A stretch of DNA of 64,000 bases from Novosphingobium beihaiense. Its GTDB lineage: Bacteria > Pseudomonadota > Alphaproteobacteria > Sphingomonadales > Sphingomonadaceae. Below are positions 39,343-48,651 of this stretch, in pieces (position 1 is the stretch's first letter; every line of letters begins with the position of its first letter). The notes beneath the pieces were generated by a model. The model ran no database searches and was not told the DNA's origin. It saw nothing but the letters and a program-made list of their open reading frames with translations. Location: assembly GCF_022832375.1 (NCBI RefSeq), contig NZ_JALHLG010000011.1, positions 62,001 through 126,000 on the forward strand. The letters run 5' to 3'. A program made the translations under genes and the position numbers.

Positions 39343-39462
39343 GGGTGTATCCCTCCTTTGCCGCCAGAGAATACGCGAGCGCAGGCCCGCTGGCGAGCTT
39401 TCCGCTGCAGCATGAGGGCATTTGAATAGCCTCTGGATTTCTGGATATCTTCCGACCACGAC

Positions 39463-39525
39463 AGCGCCACGCCTCAGACCCAAGGCAAGATCGAACGCTG
39501 GCACCATACGCTGAAGAATTGCATC
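39463..39525 (+). pseudogene. IS3-family transposase fragment (OrfB C-terminal part)
   Basis: Reading in the plus frame gives ATPQTQGKIERWHHTLKN, the conserved stretch around the catalytic glutamate of IS3-family OrfB. Nothing of the element survives on either side. It is joined directly to an IS5-type relic on the other strand, so the site has been hit by transposons more than once. Confidence 0.65.
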
Positions 39526-39869
39526 TTGGTCTCAACGCGGCTGCGCTGGTGATAGCGGTTCCATCGTTTCAAGATTGTCTTGCCACGGTGGAGGCTTGCC
39601 CGAACGGTCTCATTGCGGGGCACGACGCCTAATGTGGCTTCAGGCGATGGCTTTGCGTTCCGGCGAGCGGGGATGACGGTACCGGCTAGTTGAACCCGGC
39701 CATCTCTAGCAAGCTCACCACCATGCTGGCGTCCGCGCTTGCTGGTGGTCGCTCACAGCTACTGCATCTCGGCATCCAACCAGACCTGGAGTAAACCCCG
39801 TTTCGCCAGCGTTGCGTTGCAGGATTTCGAGTTCGTCGTCCGATAGGCTGCTGGGGCCGGTTTGCGCAT
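39518..39869 (-). pseudogene. IS5-family transposase relic
   Basis: On the minus strand an ATG at 39869 opens MRKPAPAAYRTTNS and continues to KRGLLQVWLDAEMQ before a stop, matching IS5-family N-termini. After a deletion the C-terminal part follows in another frame: TVIPARRNAKP, then RNETVRASLHRGKTI and RSRVETKMQ, which are the regions around the second aspartate and the catalytic glutamate. The element is inactive. The rest of the 39343-40140 gap (about 270 bp beyond the relic) is AT-richer and shows no gene. Confidence 0.7.
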
Positions 39870-40140
39870 AACGAGAACTCCTTCTCATGAATCGAATCCT
39901 TTGGAAAATCCGGGAGGTTTCAATCGAAAGCGTCCAGAATCTAGGGGCTATTCAGTGTGATCGATCGGGGGCGGGTTTGGGGTTCTAAAATTGTCTAATT
40001 CTACTATTCATTTTCAACAATAAATAGTTATTGTGGAATTTCGAGCTTCTCACTGATTCCAAGACGGCATTCTGTGCTCAGCCAAGCATTGCATGTTGTG
40101 GAAAGACGTAACTCATGGCCGCTCAAATTGTCCGGTTTTC

Positions 40141-41502
40141 CTAGAGTTGCGGTTCCTCGCCCCGGTCCAACGGTTTGCCTGCGCTTTCTTCGGTGAAGTG
40201 CAGGGCAAGCAGCCCGGCCAGGCATGAGGCCATCATGACATAGGCCGGGATCAGGGGATCTCCGGTCTGGCCAATCAGCCAGGAATTGAGCGCCGGTGCC
40301 GTGCCTCCGAACAACGAGGTGGACAGGTTGTAGGAAATCGCAAATCCGGCGAACCGCACCGGCGTCGGGAAAAAGGCGGGGAAGGTGGCTGAAATTGTCG
40401 CCAGTTGGGGGACGTAGAGCAGGCCCAGGATGATGAAGCCGATTACAGCACTTGCCATGCCCATGCCGATGAAGTGGTAGAGCGGGATCGCGGCCAGAAA
40501 CAGTCCGGCCAGTGAAACCCGCCACAGCGGCTTGCGGCCGATACGGTCGGAGAGGGCCCCGGCGAAGGGCAGCAGCACCATCATGAACAGCATGCCTGCG
40601 ATCGGCACCATCAGCGCCGCATCGGTAGACAGGCCCAGCCTGCGTTCCAGGTACGTCGGCATGTAGCTGAGCAGCGTGTAGTTCACGACGTTGAGCGCGA
40701 CCACGAGGCCGCCCATTGCCAGCAGGGGGCGGCGGTAGCGGGTCAACAAATGGCGCAGTTCGAGCCCGGCGGAAGGTTCCTGCGTGTGGTGTTCCTCGAC
40801 TTCGCGGAACAAGGGGGTTTCGGCCATGCGGGCGCGCAGATAGACGCCCACGAGGCCCAGTGGCCCGGCCAGCAGGAAAGGCAGGCGCCAGGCCCAGGCA
40901 TGCATGGCGTCATCGCCCAGCAGCAGCGAAAAGCCAAGCATCAGCAGGGCGCCTGCGGAAAAGCCCGCCAGGGTGCCGACTTCGAGGAAGCTGCCGTAAA
41001 AGCCGCGCCGTTTGTCCGGCGCATATTCGGCCATGAAAATCGCGGCGCCGCCATATTCGCCGCCGGTCGAGAAGCCCTGCACCATGCGCAGCAGCACCAG
41101 CAGCAGCGGCGCCCAAAAGCCGATCGTATCGTAGGAGGGAATGAGGCCCACGCCCACGGTGGCTGTCGCCATCATGATGATCGTTGCGCCGAGCACGGCC
41201 TTGCGGCCGTAGCGGTCTCCCAGCGGCCCCCAGAACAGCCCGCCGAGCGGACGCACCAGGAACGAGATCGCGAAAGTGGCCAATGCGAAGAGCGTGGCTT
41301 CGCCTGCCTGGCCGGGAAACAGGGCGGCCGCGATGTAGGTCACGCCATAGGCATAGATGCCATAGTCGAACCACTCGGTGGCATTGCCGATGGCGGACGC
41401 CGCGATAGCACGGCGGAGCACGCCCGGCGGTGTGGCCTCGGGATGGCCACTCGGCACATTGGCGCCGATGCCGGGATGGGCGGTGCTGCGGGTGCTGGTC
41501 AA
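40141..41502 (-). CDS. MFS transporter of the ProP/metabolite:H+ symporter type
   Basis: A 453-residue, 12-helix carrier. The N-terminus has IGNATEWFDYGIYAY and the loop 2/3 motif GPLGDRYGRKAVL; QGFSTGGEYGGAA near residue 140 is diagnostic of the MHS family, which includes ProP and shikimate/alpha-ketoglutarate permeases. It is the last gene of the seven-gene minus-strand ectoine locus and overlaps the preceding MFS gene by 4 bp. Compatible-solute uptake is therefore likely. It lacks the long C-terminal coiled coil of E. coli ProP, so osmosensing may differ. Confidence 0.8.
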   Translation of the reverse strand: MTSTRSTAHPGIGANVPSGHPEATPPGVLRRAIAASAIGNATEWFDYGIYAYGVTYIAAALFPGQAGEATLFALATFAISFLVRPLGGLFWGPLGDRYGRKAVLGATIIMMATATVGVGLIPSYDTIGFWAPLLLVLLRMVQGFSTGGEYGGAAIFMAEYAPDKRRGFYGSFLEVGTLAGFSAGALLMLGFSLLLGDDAMHAWAWRLPFLLAGPLGLVGVYLRARMAETPLFREVEEHHTQEPSAGLELRHLLTRYRRPLLAMGGLVVALNVVNYTLLSYMPTYLERRLGLSTDAALMVPIAGMLFMMVLLPFAGALSDRIGRKPLWRVSLAGLFLAAIPLYHFIGMGMASAVIGFIILGLLYVPQLATISATFPAFFPTPVRFAGFAISYNLSTSLFGGTAPALNSWLIGQTGDPLIPAYVMMASCLAGLLALHFTEESAGKPLDRGEEPQL

Positions 41503-42755
41503 TGAAGGCTCCGTTGCTCATCGGCGGTCTCATCCGGGGCCACCGGATCGAGCGCGGCCGAGGCCGGGGTGGTGCGCGGCAGGATGACGTACTGTTCCTG
41601 CAGATCCATCGGGATCGGTGCGGACCGGGTCTGGCGCCACAGGCCGAAGGCCAGCCCGCCGCCTGCGCACAGCGCGATGAAGAAGAACAGGCCGCCGGTG
41701 CCCGCTATGGCCATGGCCGTGGCGCCTGCGAGAGGGCCGAGGGCGGCGCCCAGCGAGTAGAGCATGACCATGCCGCCGCTGGCGGCAATGCGCTGCTCGG
41801 GCCTGAGGTGGTCATTGGTATGCGCGACGCAGAGCGGGTAGAGCGCGAAGCTGAGGCCGCCGAACACGGCGCCAAGCCCCATCAGCAGCGAGCCGGGACT
41901 GCCGACGAGGGCAATGGCGAGGCTGGCGGCCAATGTGCCTGCAAAGCTCCACACGATGACCTTGCGCCGGTCCATCCGGTCGGACAGGCGGCCCAGCGGC
42001 CACTGCAGGGCCACGCCGCCCAGAATGGCCATACTCATGAACAGGGCGGTCGCGGAGAGGTTCATGCCCAGCCTGCTCGCATAGACGGCGCCCAGGGCGT
42101 AGAAACCGCCAAGCATCAACCCGGTAACGCATACGCCCATGATCCCCAGCGGGGACACGCCATAGAGTTCGCGGAACGACAGCGGCGAATCGTCTGCGTC
42201 CGGCAGGGGGGCGATGATCCGCGTCAGCACCACCGGAATGGACGCCAGCGATATCAGGATCGAGGCGACGAGAAGCGGCAGCGCCGGATCGGAATTGCCC
42301 AGCCCCAGCAGGAACTGCCCGGCCGCCTGCCCGCCATAGAGGGCGGTCATGTAGCCTGCGAGCACGGCCCCGCGCGTTTCGGCGTCGGCCCGCTCGTTAA
42401 GCCAGCTTTCCAGGCAGATGTAGACGCCCGCGACGCTGATGCCGTCGGTAAAACGCAGCATACCCCACAGCAGGGGATCGCGGTGGACGGCATAGACGAG
42501 CGTGCTGGCGCTGACCGCGGCGACACAGGCGGCGAAGGCCCGGATATGGCCGACCCGCCGCACCAGAGAGGGGATTCTCAGAGCCCCCACGATCAGTCCG
42601 GCGAAATAGGCCGTACCAACAAGGCCGATCAGCAGCGCGCCGCTTCCCGCGCGCTCCAGCCGCACGCTGACCAGCGTGTTCATGACGCCACTGCCTGCCA
42701 TCAGCATGAAGATGGCGATCAGAATGCTGCGAACGGGGAGAATGGCCTGAAGCAT
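41499..42755 (-). CDS. MFS transporter, YcaD-like
   Basis: A 418-residue protein with 12 membrane segments and the short motif GRLSDRMDRRKVI in the central loop, typical of the YcaD/UMF2-like branch of MFS. The first helices (FMLMAGSGVMNTLVSVRLE) match that group. It lies 74 bp after the aspartokinase gene on the same strand and is coupled to the ProP-like gene. Its substrate is unknown; solute efflux or ectoine-related transport would fit the context. Confidence 0.75.
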   Translation of the reverse strand: MLQAILPVRSILIAIFMLMAGSGVMNTLVSVRLERAGSGALLIGLVGTAYFAGLIVGALRIPSLVRRVGHIRAFAACVAAVSASTLVYAVHRDPLLWGMLRFTDGISVAGVYICLESWLNERADAETRGAVLAGYMTALYGGQAAGQFLLGLGNSDPALPLLVASILISLASIPVVLTRIIAPLPDADDSPLSFRELYGVSPLGIMGVCVTGLMLGGFYALGAVYASRLGMNLSATALFMSMAILGGVALQWPLGRLSDRMDRRKVIVWSFAGTLAASLAIALVGSPGSLLMGLGAVFGGLSFALYPLCVAHTNDHLRPEQRIAASGGMVMLYSLGAALGPLAGATAMAIAGTGGLFFFIALCAGGGLAFGLWRQTRSAPIPMDLQEQYVILPRTTPASAALDPVAPDETADEQRSLH

Positions 42756-42829
42756 AAAGGCAGGATGTGAAAGGGGACGGGCGCAGACGCAATACCCTGC
42801 GGCCGTTCCGTCCCCTTCTTCTTTTCCTC

Positions 42830-44269
42830 TCAGGCCGCGGCCAGGTCCGGCTGGACGGGGGCGTCGATCAGCGCGCCGTGCAGAGTGCGCACGGCGGCGT
42901 CGAAATCCTGCGAGGCGACGATGAACTGCACGTCAACGTTGCGGATCTGGTGCTGCATGGCGATCATGCCGATTCCGGCCTTGTCCAGCGCCGTCAGCGC
43001 GCGGGGCACCAGCCCTGGTTCGGACAAGTCGCTGCCGATCACGGAAACCATCGCCACCGGCTGCGTCGTTACCGCGGCGCCGGGATAGGCGGCTTCCAGA
43101 TCGGACACGATGCGCGCCATCTTCGCGGCGCCGGTGCCGCTCAGGTAGTGGGTGATGGTGTTGGCGTTCGAGCTCTTGCTGACGATCCACGCGCCGTGTT
43201 TGGTCAGCGCTTGCAGGATCGCGGCGTCATAGCCCTTTTCGCCGACCATATCCTGTTCGAAGAACTGCAGCGCCTGCATCGAGGCAAGGCCGGTGACGAT
43301 CTCTACGCGGGGCTTGTCCGAGATGTAATCGCCGCAGATCAGCGTGCCGCCGTCATGGCGGTCGAACGTGTTGCGCACGCGCAGCGGAATGCCCGACTGG
43401 CGCAGGCCGCGCCCGGCGCGCGGGTGGATCGCTTCCATGCCCAGGTTCGCGAGCTGGTCCGCCACGTCGTAATTGGTGCGGCCGATCTTGCGCGCCTTGG
43501 CTTCCCCCACCAAGCGCGGATCGGCGCTGGAAAGGTGGAATTCCTTGTGAATGATCGCCTCGCGCGCGCCGGTGATGACGGCGATGCGTGAAAAGGTCAT
43601 TTCCGAATAGCCGCGTGCATAGCGGCGCACCATGCCGCCCTCGCACCCGGCGTAGCCGGTCACGATCGGCATCTGCGTGGCCAGATCGATCTTGTCCAGC
43701 GCGCCGCGAATGCGGTCGTCGAGGCTGACGAGGTCCTCATGATTCCACACCGTGAGATCGACGAAGACGGCATTGACGCCCCGGTCGCGCAGCAGCAGCG
43801 CGGTCGAATGCGCGGAATGCGCCTCGCCCAGCCCGGCGAGCATCTCGCGCACGGTCGTCATCTGTTCCTTGAGGCAGAAACGGCCATGCGCGCGCAGCCG
43901 GTCGAGATCGTCGAGGCAGGCTTCCAGCGCGGCTACCCGCTGGGCGACGAACTTGTCCGCCTCTTCGCGGCTTTCGGGCCGGGCGAACATTTCGGCATTG
44001 CGGGCCCACATGGCGCCCATCACGTCCGCCAGAGCCCCGCGCCAGGCGCCCGGCGTTTCGTTGTCCGCGAAATGGGCATAGACGCCCGGCTCGCCGCTTT
44101 TCTTGTGCTCCAGCAGCAGGTCGGTCATCCCGGCATAGGCGGAGACGACGAAGATGCGGTTGTAGAGATCGGGCCCTTTGCGGCCCGCGATCAGCACATT
44201 GTCGAAGACGGTCGACGTGGCTGCCATGGAAGTGCCGCCGATCTTTTCGACGGAATGCGTGGCAGTCAT
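42830..44269 (-). CDS. ask: Ectoine-type aspartate kinase
   Basis: A 479-residue aspartokinase of the Ask_Ect group. The N-terminus reads VEKIGGTSMA, replacing the usual V-x-K-F-G-G-T-S, and two ACT regions lie in the C-terminal part (VSVIGSDLSEPGL, then IRNVDVQFIV). The enzyme phosphorylates aspartate and in ectoine loci supplies aspartate semialdehyde with reduced feedback control. ATG 44269 overlaps the ectD stop by 4 bp. Length and placement within an ect cluster make this assignment firm. Confidence 0.9.
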   Translation of the reverse strand: MTATHSVEKIGGTSMAATSTVFDNVLIAGRKGPDLYNRIFVVSAYAGMTDLLLEHKKSGEPGVYAHFADNETPGAWRGALADVMGAMWARNAEMFARPESREEADKFVAQRVAALEACLDDLDRLRAHGRFCLKEQMTTVREMLAGLGEAHSAHSTALLLRDRGVNAVFVDLTVWNHEDLVSLDDRIRGALDKIDLATQMPIVTGYAGCEGGMVRRYARGYSEMTFSRIAVITGAREAIIHKEFHLSSADPRLVGEAKARKIGRTNYDVADQLANLGMEAIHPRAGRGLRQSGIPLRVRNTFDRHDGGTLICGDYISDKPRVEIVTGLASMQALQFFEQDMVGEKGYDAAILQALTKHGAWIVSKSSNANTITHYLSGTGAAKMARIVSDLEAAYPGAAVTTQPVAMVSVIGSDLSEPGLVPRALTALDKAGIGMIAMQHQIRNVDVQFIVASQDFDAAVRTLHGALIDAPVQPDLAAA

Positions 44270-45180
44270 GCAAGTTCTCCTTCCAGATGGCCGGAAACCG
44301 GCACGATCGGGCGCACGTGGCGCGCGGCGATGAAGTCCGGCCGCGGCCTGGCGGCGGCGAAGGGATCGGTCAGCCGGTTGCTGACGGCATTGAATACGAA
44401 AAACGCGTTCGAGCGCGGGAACGGCGTGATGTTGCCATTCGAGCCGTGCATGAGGTTGCAATCGAACACGATCACGGTGCCGGGCTTGCCAGTGGGGGCA
44501 ACGATGCCGTGCTTGTGGGCCAGTTCGGCCAAGCTGTCATCGTCGGGCACGCCGTATTCCTGCTTGCGCAGCGAATGCTTGTAGTGATCGTCCGGCGTCT
44601 CGCCCACGCATGTCACATAGACGCGCTGCGATCCCGGGATCACCATCAGCGGCCCGTTGTTGGGCGTGTTCTCCGCCAGCAGCACCGACATCGACAGCGC
44701 GCGCATGCACGGCATGCCGTCTTCCGCGTGCCAGGTCTCGAAATCGGAGTGCCAGTAGAACTCCTTGCCCTGGAAGCCCGGCTTGTAGTTGAGCCGGGAC
44801 TGGTGGAGGTAGACCTGATCGTCGAGCAGGTAGCTGGCGACACCGGCCAGCCGCACATCGGCGGCGAGGCGCGCCATCAGTTCGCTCTGGCCGTGGATCT
44901 CGAAGATCGAACGGACCTCGCGGCTGCCCGGCTCGGCAATCACGGTCTCGTCCTTCAGCGCTGCCGGATCGCCCAGCAGACGGCCGGTCTCGGCCTGCAA
45001 GGCGGCCATCTCGTCTGCGGAGAAGACATCCTCCAGCACGAGATAGCCATCGCGGCCGAATTGTTCGATCTGTTCTTTTGTCAGCGGCGCGCCGGGTTCC
45101 CAGGCGCGCCGGACAACAGGTTCGCTGCGGGCGAGCAATTGCGGCTCGCCCGTGCAACGGGTCGGATAAAGGTCCTGCAT
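44266..45180 (-). CDS. ectD: Ectoine 5-hydroxylase
   Basis: A 304-residue non-heme Fe(II)/2-oxoglutarate dioxygenase. The family signature WHSDFETWHAEDGMPCMRA lies near residues 143-161 and holds the first Fe ligands H-x-D; the distal histidine is in NLMHGSNGN near residue 238. It converts ectoine to 5-hydroxyectoine using O2 and 2-oxoglutarate. It follows ectC by 24 bp and is coupled to ask. Confidence 0.96.
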   Translation of the reverse strand: MQDLYPTRCTGEPQLLARSEPVVRRAWEPGAPLTKEQIEQFGRDGYLVLEDVFSADEMAALQAETGRLLGDPAALKDETVIAEPGSREVRSIFEIHGQSELMARLAADVRLAGVASYLLDDQVYLHQSRLNYKPGFQGKEFYWHSDFETWHAEDGMPCMRALSMSVLLAENTPNNGPLMVIPGSQRVYVTCVGETPDDHYKHSLRKQEYGVPDDDSLAELAHKHGIVAPTGKPGTVIVFDCNLMHGSNGNITPFPRSNAFFVFNAVSNRLTDPFAAARPRPDFIAARHVRPIVPVSGHLEGELA

Positions 45181-45204
45181 CTTTACCCCCTTTTTTGGTC
45201 AGCT

Positions 45205-45648
45205 TCAGTCGGAAAGGGCGGGTTCGCGCTCGTTGCCTGTCGCGGCGCTGCTTGAGTCAGCATCGCTTGTATCGGCGGGGTAGGCGCCCGTCTCGTCATG
45301 GACTTCGCGGCCCGTCACCGGCGGATTGAACACGCAGGCGCACAGGATCTCGGTCTCGACGCGCACGATGTGCTTGTCGTGATCGTTGAGGGCATACATC
45401 ACCCCGGCTTTCAGCTCGTGCGTCTCGCCGGTGGCCAGATCCTCGATCGTGCCCTTGCCCTTGAGGACGAGCACGGCTTCGAGGTGGTTCTGGTAATGCA
45501 TGTGCAGTTCCGCGCCGGTGTAGAGCGTGGTTACGTGGAAGGAGAAGCCCATGCCGTCATCCTTGAGCAGCAGGCGGGCGCTTTCCCAGCCATCGGACTT
45601 GACGTTCTTGTCACCCTTGCGGATGTCTTTGAGCTGGCGGACAATCAT
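45205..45648 (-). CDS. ectC: L-ectoine synthase
   Basis: A 147-residue cupin enzyme that closes N-gamma-acetyl-diaminobutyrate to ectoine. The core is clear: MIVRQLKDI at the start, [11 protein letters not shown] near residue 49 and [11 protein letters not shown] near 90 with the metal ligands. It is about 15 residues longer than usual; the C-terminal tail after [13 protein letters not shown] is acidic, serine-rich and probably disordered. Confidence 0.95.
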   Translation of the reverse strand: MIVRQLKDIRKGDKNVKSDGWESARLLLKDDGMGFSFHVTTLYTGAELHMHYQNHLEAVLVLKGKGTIEDLATGETHELKAGVMYALNDHDKHIVRVETEILCACVFNPPVTGREVHDETGAYPADTSDADSSSAATGNEREPALSD

Positions 45649-45696
45649 GCCGGTATTCCTTGAATAAGAGAGTTGGGAGTGCGGGGACGGCGCCGC

Positions 45697-47037
45697 TCAG
45701 GCCGCGAGGCCGAGCTTGCGGTCCGACTTGCCGCTGGTGGTGCCGGAGGCATCGACCGGTGCGATCGTTTCGGCGATCGCTTCTTCCAGAATGTCGAGGC
45801 CCGCCTGGAAGGTGTCGTCATCGATCACCAGCGGGGCGAGGACCTTGACGATCTCGTCATGCGCGCCGCTGGTCTCGATAATCAGCCCTTCGGCAAAGCA
45901 GGTGCCGGTAATCTTTTCCGCCACATCGCCGCTGCCAACGTTGATGCCGCGCATCATGCCGCGTCCGCGGGTGGAGAGGCCATGGCGCTTGGCCATGCGC
46001 TCCAGCCGCTGTTCGAGAATGCGGCCCCGGCGGGCGATATCTCCGGCAAACTTCGGATCGGCCCAGAATTCGCGCATCGCAGCCGTGGCCGTCACGAACG
46101 CGTGGTTGTTGCCGCGGAACGTGCCGTTGTGCTCGCCCGGCTTCCACACGTCGAGTTCGGGGCGCAGCAGGGTCAGCGCGAAAGGCAGCCCCATGCCGGA
46201 AAGCGACTTGGCCAGCGTGACGATATCGGGGGTGAAGCCCATGTCCTCGAAGCTGAAGAAGCCGCCGGTACGGCCGCAGCCCGCCTGGATGTCGTCGACG
46301 ATCATCAGCGCGCCATGCTTCTTGGCGAGCGCGGCAATCTTGCGCAGCCATTCGGGCGATGCGGCGTTGAGCCCGCCTTCGCCTTGCACCGTCTCGACCA
46401 GGAAGGCGGCCGGGGCATCGAGGCCGCTCGACGGATCTTCCAGCCGCTGTTCGAGCAGATCCGCGGTGTCCACCTCGTCACCGTAATAGCCGTCATAGGG
46501 TTCATGGCTGACATGGCCCAGCGGCACGCCCGCGCCGCCGCGCTTGCCCGCGTTGCCGGTACAGGCGAGCGCGCCCAGCGTCATGCCGTGAAAGCCGTTG
46601 GTGAAGGCCACCACCATTTCGCGGCCCGTCACCTTGCGGGCCAGTTTGATTGCGGCTTCTACCGCGTTGGTGCCGGTCGGGCCGGTGAACATCGCGCGGT
46701 AGTTAAGGCTGCGCGGCTTGAGGATCACGTCTTCCAGCGTGGAAAGGAACCGGGCCTTGGCATCGGTGTGCAGATCCAGCGCGTGAGTCACGCCGTCGCT
46801 GGCGATATAGTCCACCAGCGCCTGCTTCAGGACGGGGTGGTTGTGCCCGTAATTGAGCGAGGAGCAGCCCGACAGGAAGTCCAGATAGCGGCCGCCTTCG
46901 CTGTCGTGCATCCACACGCCCTGCGCGCGGTTGAACTGGCGCGGCATCGAGCGTGAATAGCTGCGGACGGTGGATTCGCGCCGCTCGTAAATCTTGGTGT
47001 CGGGCGTCGTGGCGCTCGGCTTGGGGGTGGTCGTCAT
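45697..47037 (-). CDS. ectB: Diaminobutyrate-2-oxoglutarate transaminase
   Basis: A 446-residue class III aminotransferase. GPTGTNAVEAA near residue 115, VDDIQAGCGRTG near 245 and the PLP lysine in TLAKSLSGMG near 270 match EctB, which converts aspartate semialdehyde to 2,4-diaminobutyrate with glutamate. ATG 47037 is chosen; the open frame further upstream lies in ectA. It has a 20-residue tail beyond the usual C-terminus. Confidence 0.95.
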   Translation of the reverse strand: MTTTPKPSATTPDTKIYERRESTVRSYSRSMPRQFNRAQGVWMHDSEGGRYLDFLSGCSSLNYGHNHPVLKQALVDYIASDGVTHALDLHTDAKARFLSTLEDVILKPRSLNYRAMFTGPTGTNAVEAAIKLARKVTGREMVVAFTNGFHGMTLGALACTGNAGKRGGAGVPLGHVSHEPYDGYYGDEVDTADLLEQRLEDPSSGLDAPAAFLVETVQGEGGLNAASPEWLRKIAALAKKHGALMIVDDIQAGCGRTGGFFSFEDMGFTPDIVTLAKSLSGMGLPFALTLLRPELDVWKPGEHNGTFRGNNHAFVTATAAMREFWADPKFAGDIARRGRILEQRLERMAKRHGLSTRGRGMMRGINVGSGDVAEKITGTCFAEGLIIETSGAHDEIVKVLAPLVIDDDTFQAGLDILEEAIAETIAPVDASGTTSGKSDRKLGLAA

Positions 47038-47053
47038 GTCGATGATTCCCTGT

Positions 47054-47614
47054 TCAGTTGGTCGGGGCGGATGGCAGCGGTGCAATGCTCGCCTGCCATT
47101 CCGTGTCGTGCGCACCGGCAAAGTGCGCGTCGCGCGTGAAGCGCTCGGATTTCGTGAGTTCGGCGCCGTGGCGCCGGGCAAAGGCCGTGAAGAGGGCCCA
47201 TGAGGCGGGATTCGCCTCGGTAATGGTAGTGGTCAGCGTGGTGGCGCCGCGCACGGCGGGGCGGGCGGCCAGTTCGTCGAGCATACGCCCGCCAAGGCCC
47301 AGCCCGCGTGCAGAAGTATCGACGGCAACCTGCCAGACGAAGATCCGCTCAGGATGCGACGGCAGGCGGTAAGCGGAAATCCAGCCGGCGATTCGGCCGT
47401 TCACTTCGGCGACCACGCACGTGTCCGCGAAATCGCTGCACTGCAGGAGATTACAGTACGCGGAATTGGGATCGAGCGGCGGGCAGGCCGCGATCAGGGC
47501 GGTGATGGCCGGGCCATCTTCAGCAGTGGGGCTGCGCAGGACAAGGTCCGGGGCAGCAGCCGTGCGTTTGGCGCTCCCGGAATCGTCCCGGGAGCCGGTT
47601 TCACTCACTTCCAA
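47054..47614 (-). CDS. ectA: Diaminobutyrate acetyltransferase
   Basis: A GNAT enzyme of about 186 residues. LDPNSAYCNLLQCSDFADT near residues 47-65 is the EctA-specific region, and FVWQVAVDTSARGLGLGGRML near 93 is the acetyl-CoA loop. It acetylates the gamma amino group of 2,4-diaminobutyrate. No ATG start is available: TTG 47614 or GTG 47608 are the candidates. It is the first gene of the ect operon and is divergent from ectR. Confidence 0.92.
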   Translation of the reverse strand: MEVSETGSRDDSGSAKRTAAAPDLVLRSPTAEDGPAITALIAACPPLDPNSAYCNLLQCSDFADTCVVAEVNGRIAGWISAYRLPSHPERIFVWQVAVDTSARGLGLGGRMLDELAARPAVRGATTLTTTITEANPASWALFTAFARRHGAELTKSERFTRDAHFAGAHDTEWQASIAPLPSAPTN

Positions 47615-47638
47615 TATGTAAATTACTTCACCCTCCGA

Positions 47639-47655
47639 AGCACATAAGATGTGCT
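47639..47655. promoter_or_regulatory. Perfect palindrome, candidate EctR operator
   Basis: AGCACAT-aag-ATGTGCT is a perfect 7-3-7 inverted repeat located 25 bp upstream of the ectA start codon, in the divergent ectA-ectR gap. MarR-type regulators bind such short palindromes, so it is the best operator candidate. It would lie just downstream of the proposed ect promoter. Confidence 0.55.
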
Positions 47656-47689
47656 TGGTTGTTGCTGCTTCATGTCAGATGCGAAGCGT

Positions 47690-47717
47690 GTAATAGGAAA
47701 AAAAGGAAAAAATGCAA
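47690..47717 (-). promoter_or_regulatory. Candidate ectABC promoter
   Basis: On the minus strand TTGCAT (47717-47712) and TATTAC (47695-47690) are 16 bp apart, with a spacer made only of T and C runs. The leader to ectA would be about 70 nt and would include the palindrome at 47639-47655. The spacing is acceptable but the -35 element is weak. Confidence 0.35.
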
Positions 47718-47827
47718 CAGTGACGTTCGGGAGGCGCTGATCTGGGCGCGAGACTTCAGCCATATAATTCGATTTTAGAAATATATCCATGCTTGGCGCA
47801 GCGGCGCAGGAAAGCTAGCGTTTGGGC

Positions 47828-48322
47828 ATGGAAGCCGATCTCACGCCAGCCGCGATAGTAGCCCTTCGAAAAGTTCTGCAGGCAGCAGAGCTCGAAACGC
47901 GCCAAATGGCCGCCACGATCGGCATGACGCCATCCCAGGTGATGGTGCTGCGCCAGATCGCGGGGCACGAGACGATCACGCCTGGCGCGGTGGCAGCGGC
48001 TCTCCGCCTGGGGCAGGCTACCGTCACCAACATCGCCGACCGGCTGGTCGCCGCCGGGCTGGTGACGCGCACGCGGGGCGAGCATGACAAGCGCCAGGTG
48101 ATCCTGCGCCTGACGCCGGAGGGACGCGAAAAACTGGAAGCTTCACCGTTCCCCTTGCAGCTGCGTTTCAGCCGTGGCTACGGGGAGTTACCCTTCTGGG
48201 AACAGGCGATGATTCTCGCCGGGCTGGAGCGTCTGCACATGCTGCTGGGGGAAGCAGCCGCCGGTACACAGCCGCCTGCTTCAGGTAAGGGGCCTGCGGA
48301 AATGGGCAAGCGGGAGCCGTGA
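47828..48322 (+). CDS. ectR: MarR-family regulator, probable EctR
   Basis: A 164-residue winged-helix protein. Helix-turn-helix residues ITPGAVAAALRLGQATVTNIADRL lie around 50-75, and the wing TRTRGEHDKRQVILRLT follows; both are the MarR pattern. It sits divergent to ectA, the position of EctR repressors in other ectoine producers. ATG 47828 is chosen over a TTG six bases upstream. The C-terminal tail beyond residue 145 is low-complexity. Confidence 0.8.
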   Translation: MEADLTPAAIVALRKVLQAAELETRQMAATIGMTPSQVMVLRQIAGHETITPGAVAAALRLGQATVTNIADRLVAAGLVTRTRGEHDKRQVILRLTPEGREKLEASPFPLQLRFSRGYGELPFWEQAMILAGLERLHMLLGEAAAGTQPPASGKGPAEMGKREP

Positions 48323-48360
48323 GGCGCACGCAGTGCTAAGAACACACTGGATGCTTGCGC

Positions 48361-48459
48361 GGCCTCACTTCCTACGAATACATCTGCAAATGCTGGACAA
48401 CCGAGCCAGACCGCTTCAGGCTAAATCCGCACCATCAAATGCCAGGACCAAACACCTAG
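48361..48459 (+). pseudogene. IS481-family transposase C-terminal fragment
   Basis: The plus frame gives 32 residues starting GLTSYEYICKCWTTEPDRF and ending HHQMPGPNT before a stop. This is the C-terminus of IS481-like transposases, and is nearly identical over its first 20 residues to the relic at 55628-56187 on the other strand. No other part of the element remains here. The surrounding 48323-48651 gap otherwise holds only a hairpin. Confidence 0.75.
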
Positions 48460-48578
48460 GGACAAAGGCTAACTTCACAGTCGCTGGCGAGCGAAGAACT
48501 GCGTAGCCCTTTCCAGAATATCCCTTGTCTTCTTGATGAGCAATGTGCTCTGAAATGACCGGCATAAAGCCATTACAA

Positions 48579-48616
48579 GTCCAGAACACCTAGCCGAAAG
48601 GCCGGATGTTCTGGAC
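48579..48616. terminator. Strong hairpin downstream of the porin gene
   Basis: GTCCAGAACA (48579-48588) pairs perfectly with TGTTCTGGAC (48607-48616), with an inner GCC/GGC stem around GAAA. It lies 36 bp beyond the stop of the minus-strand porin gene and so is placed as a terminator. No T-run follows; origin as an IS end is also possible. Confidence 0.5.
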
Positions 48617-48651
48617 TGCTGATATTATTCCGGGCTTGTGTTCCAAGCCTT

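Noticed and set aside
45673..46956. 427-residue plus-strand open frame over ectB
   Set aside because: Antisense to a clear class III transaminase, composition typical of a shadow.
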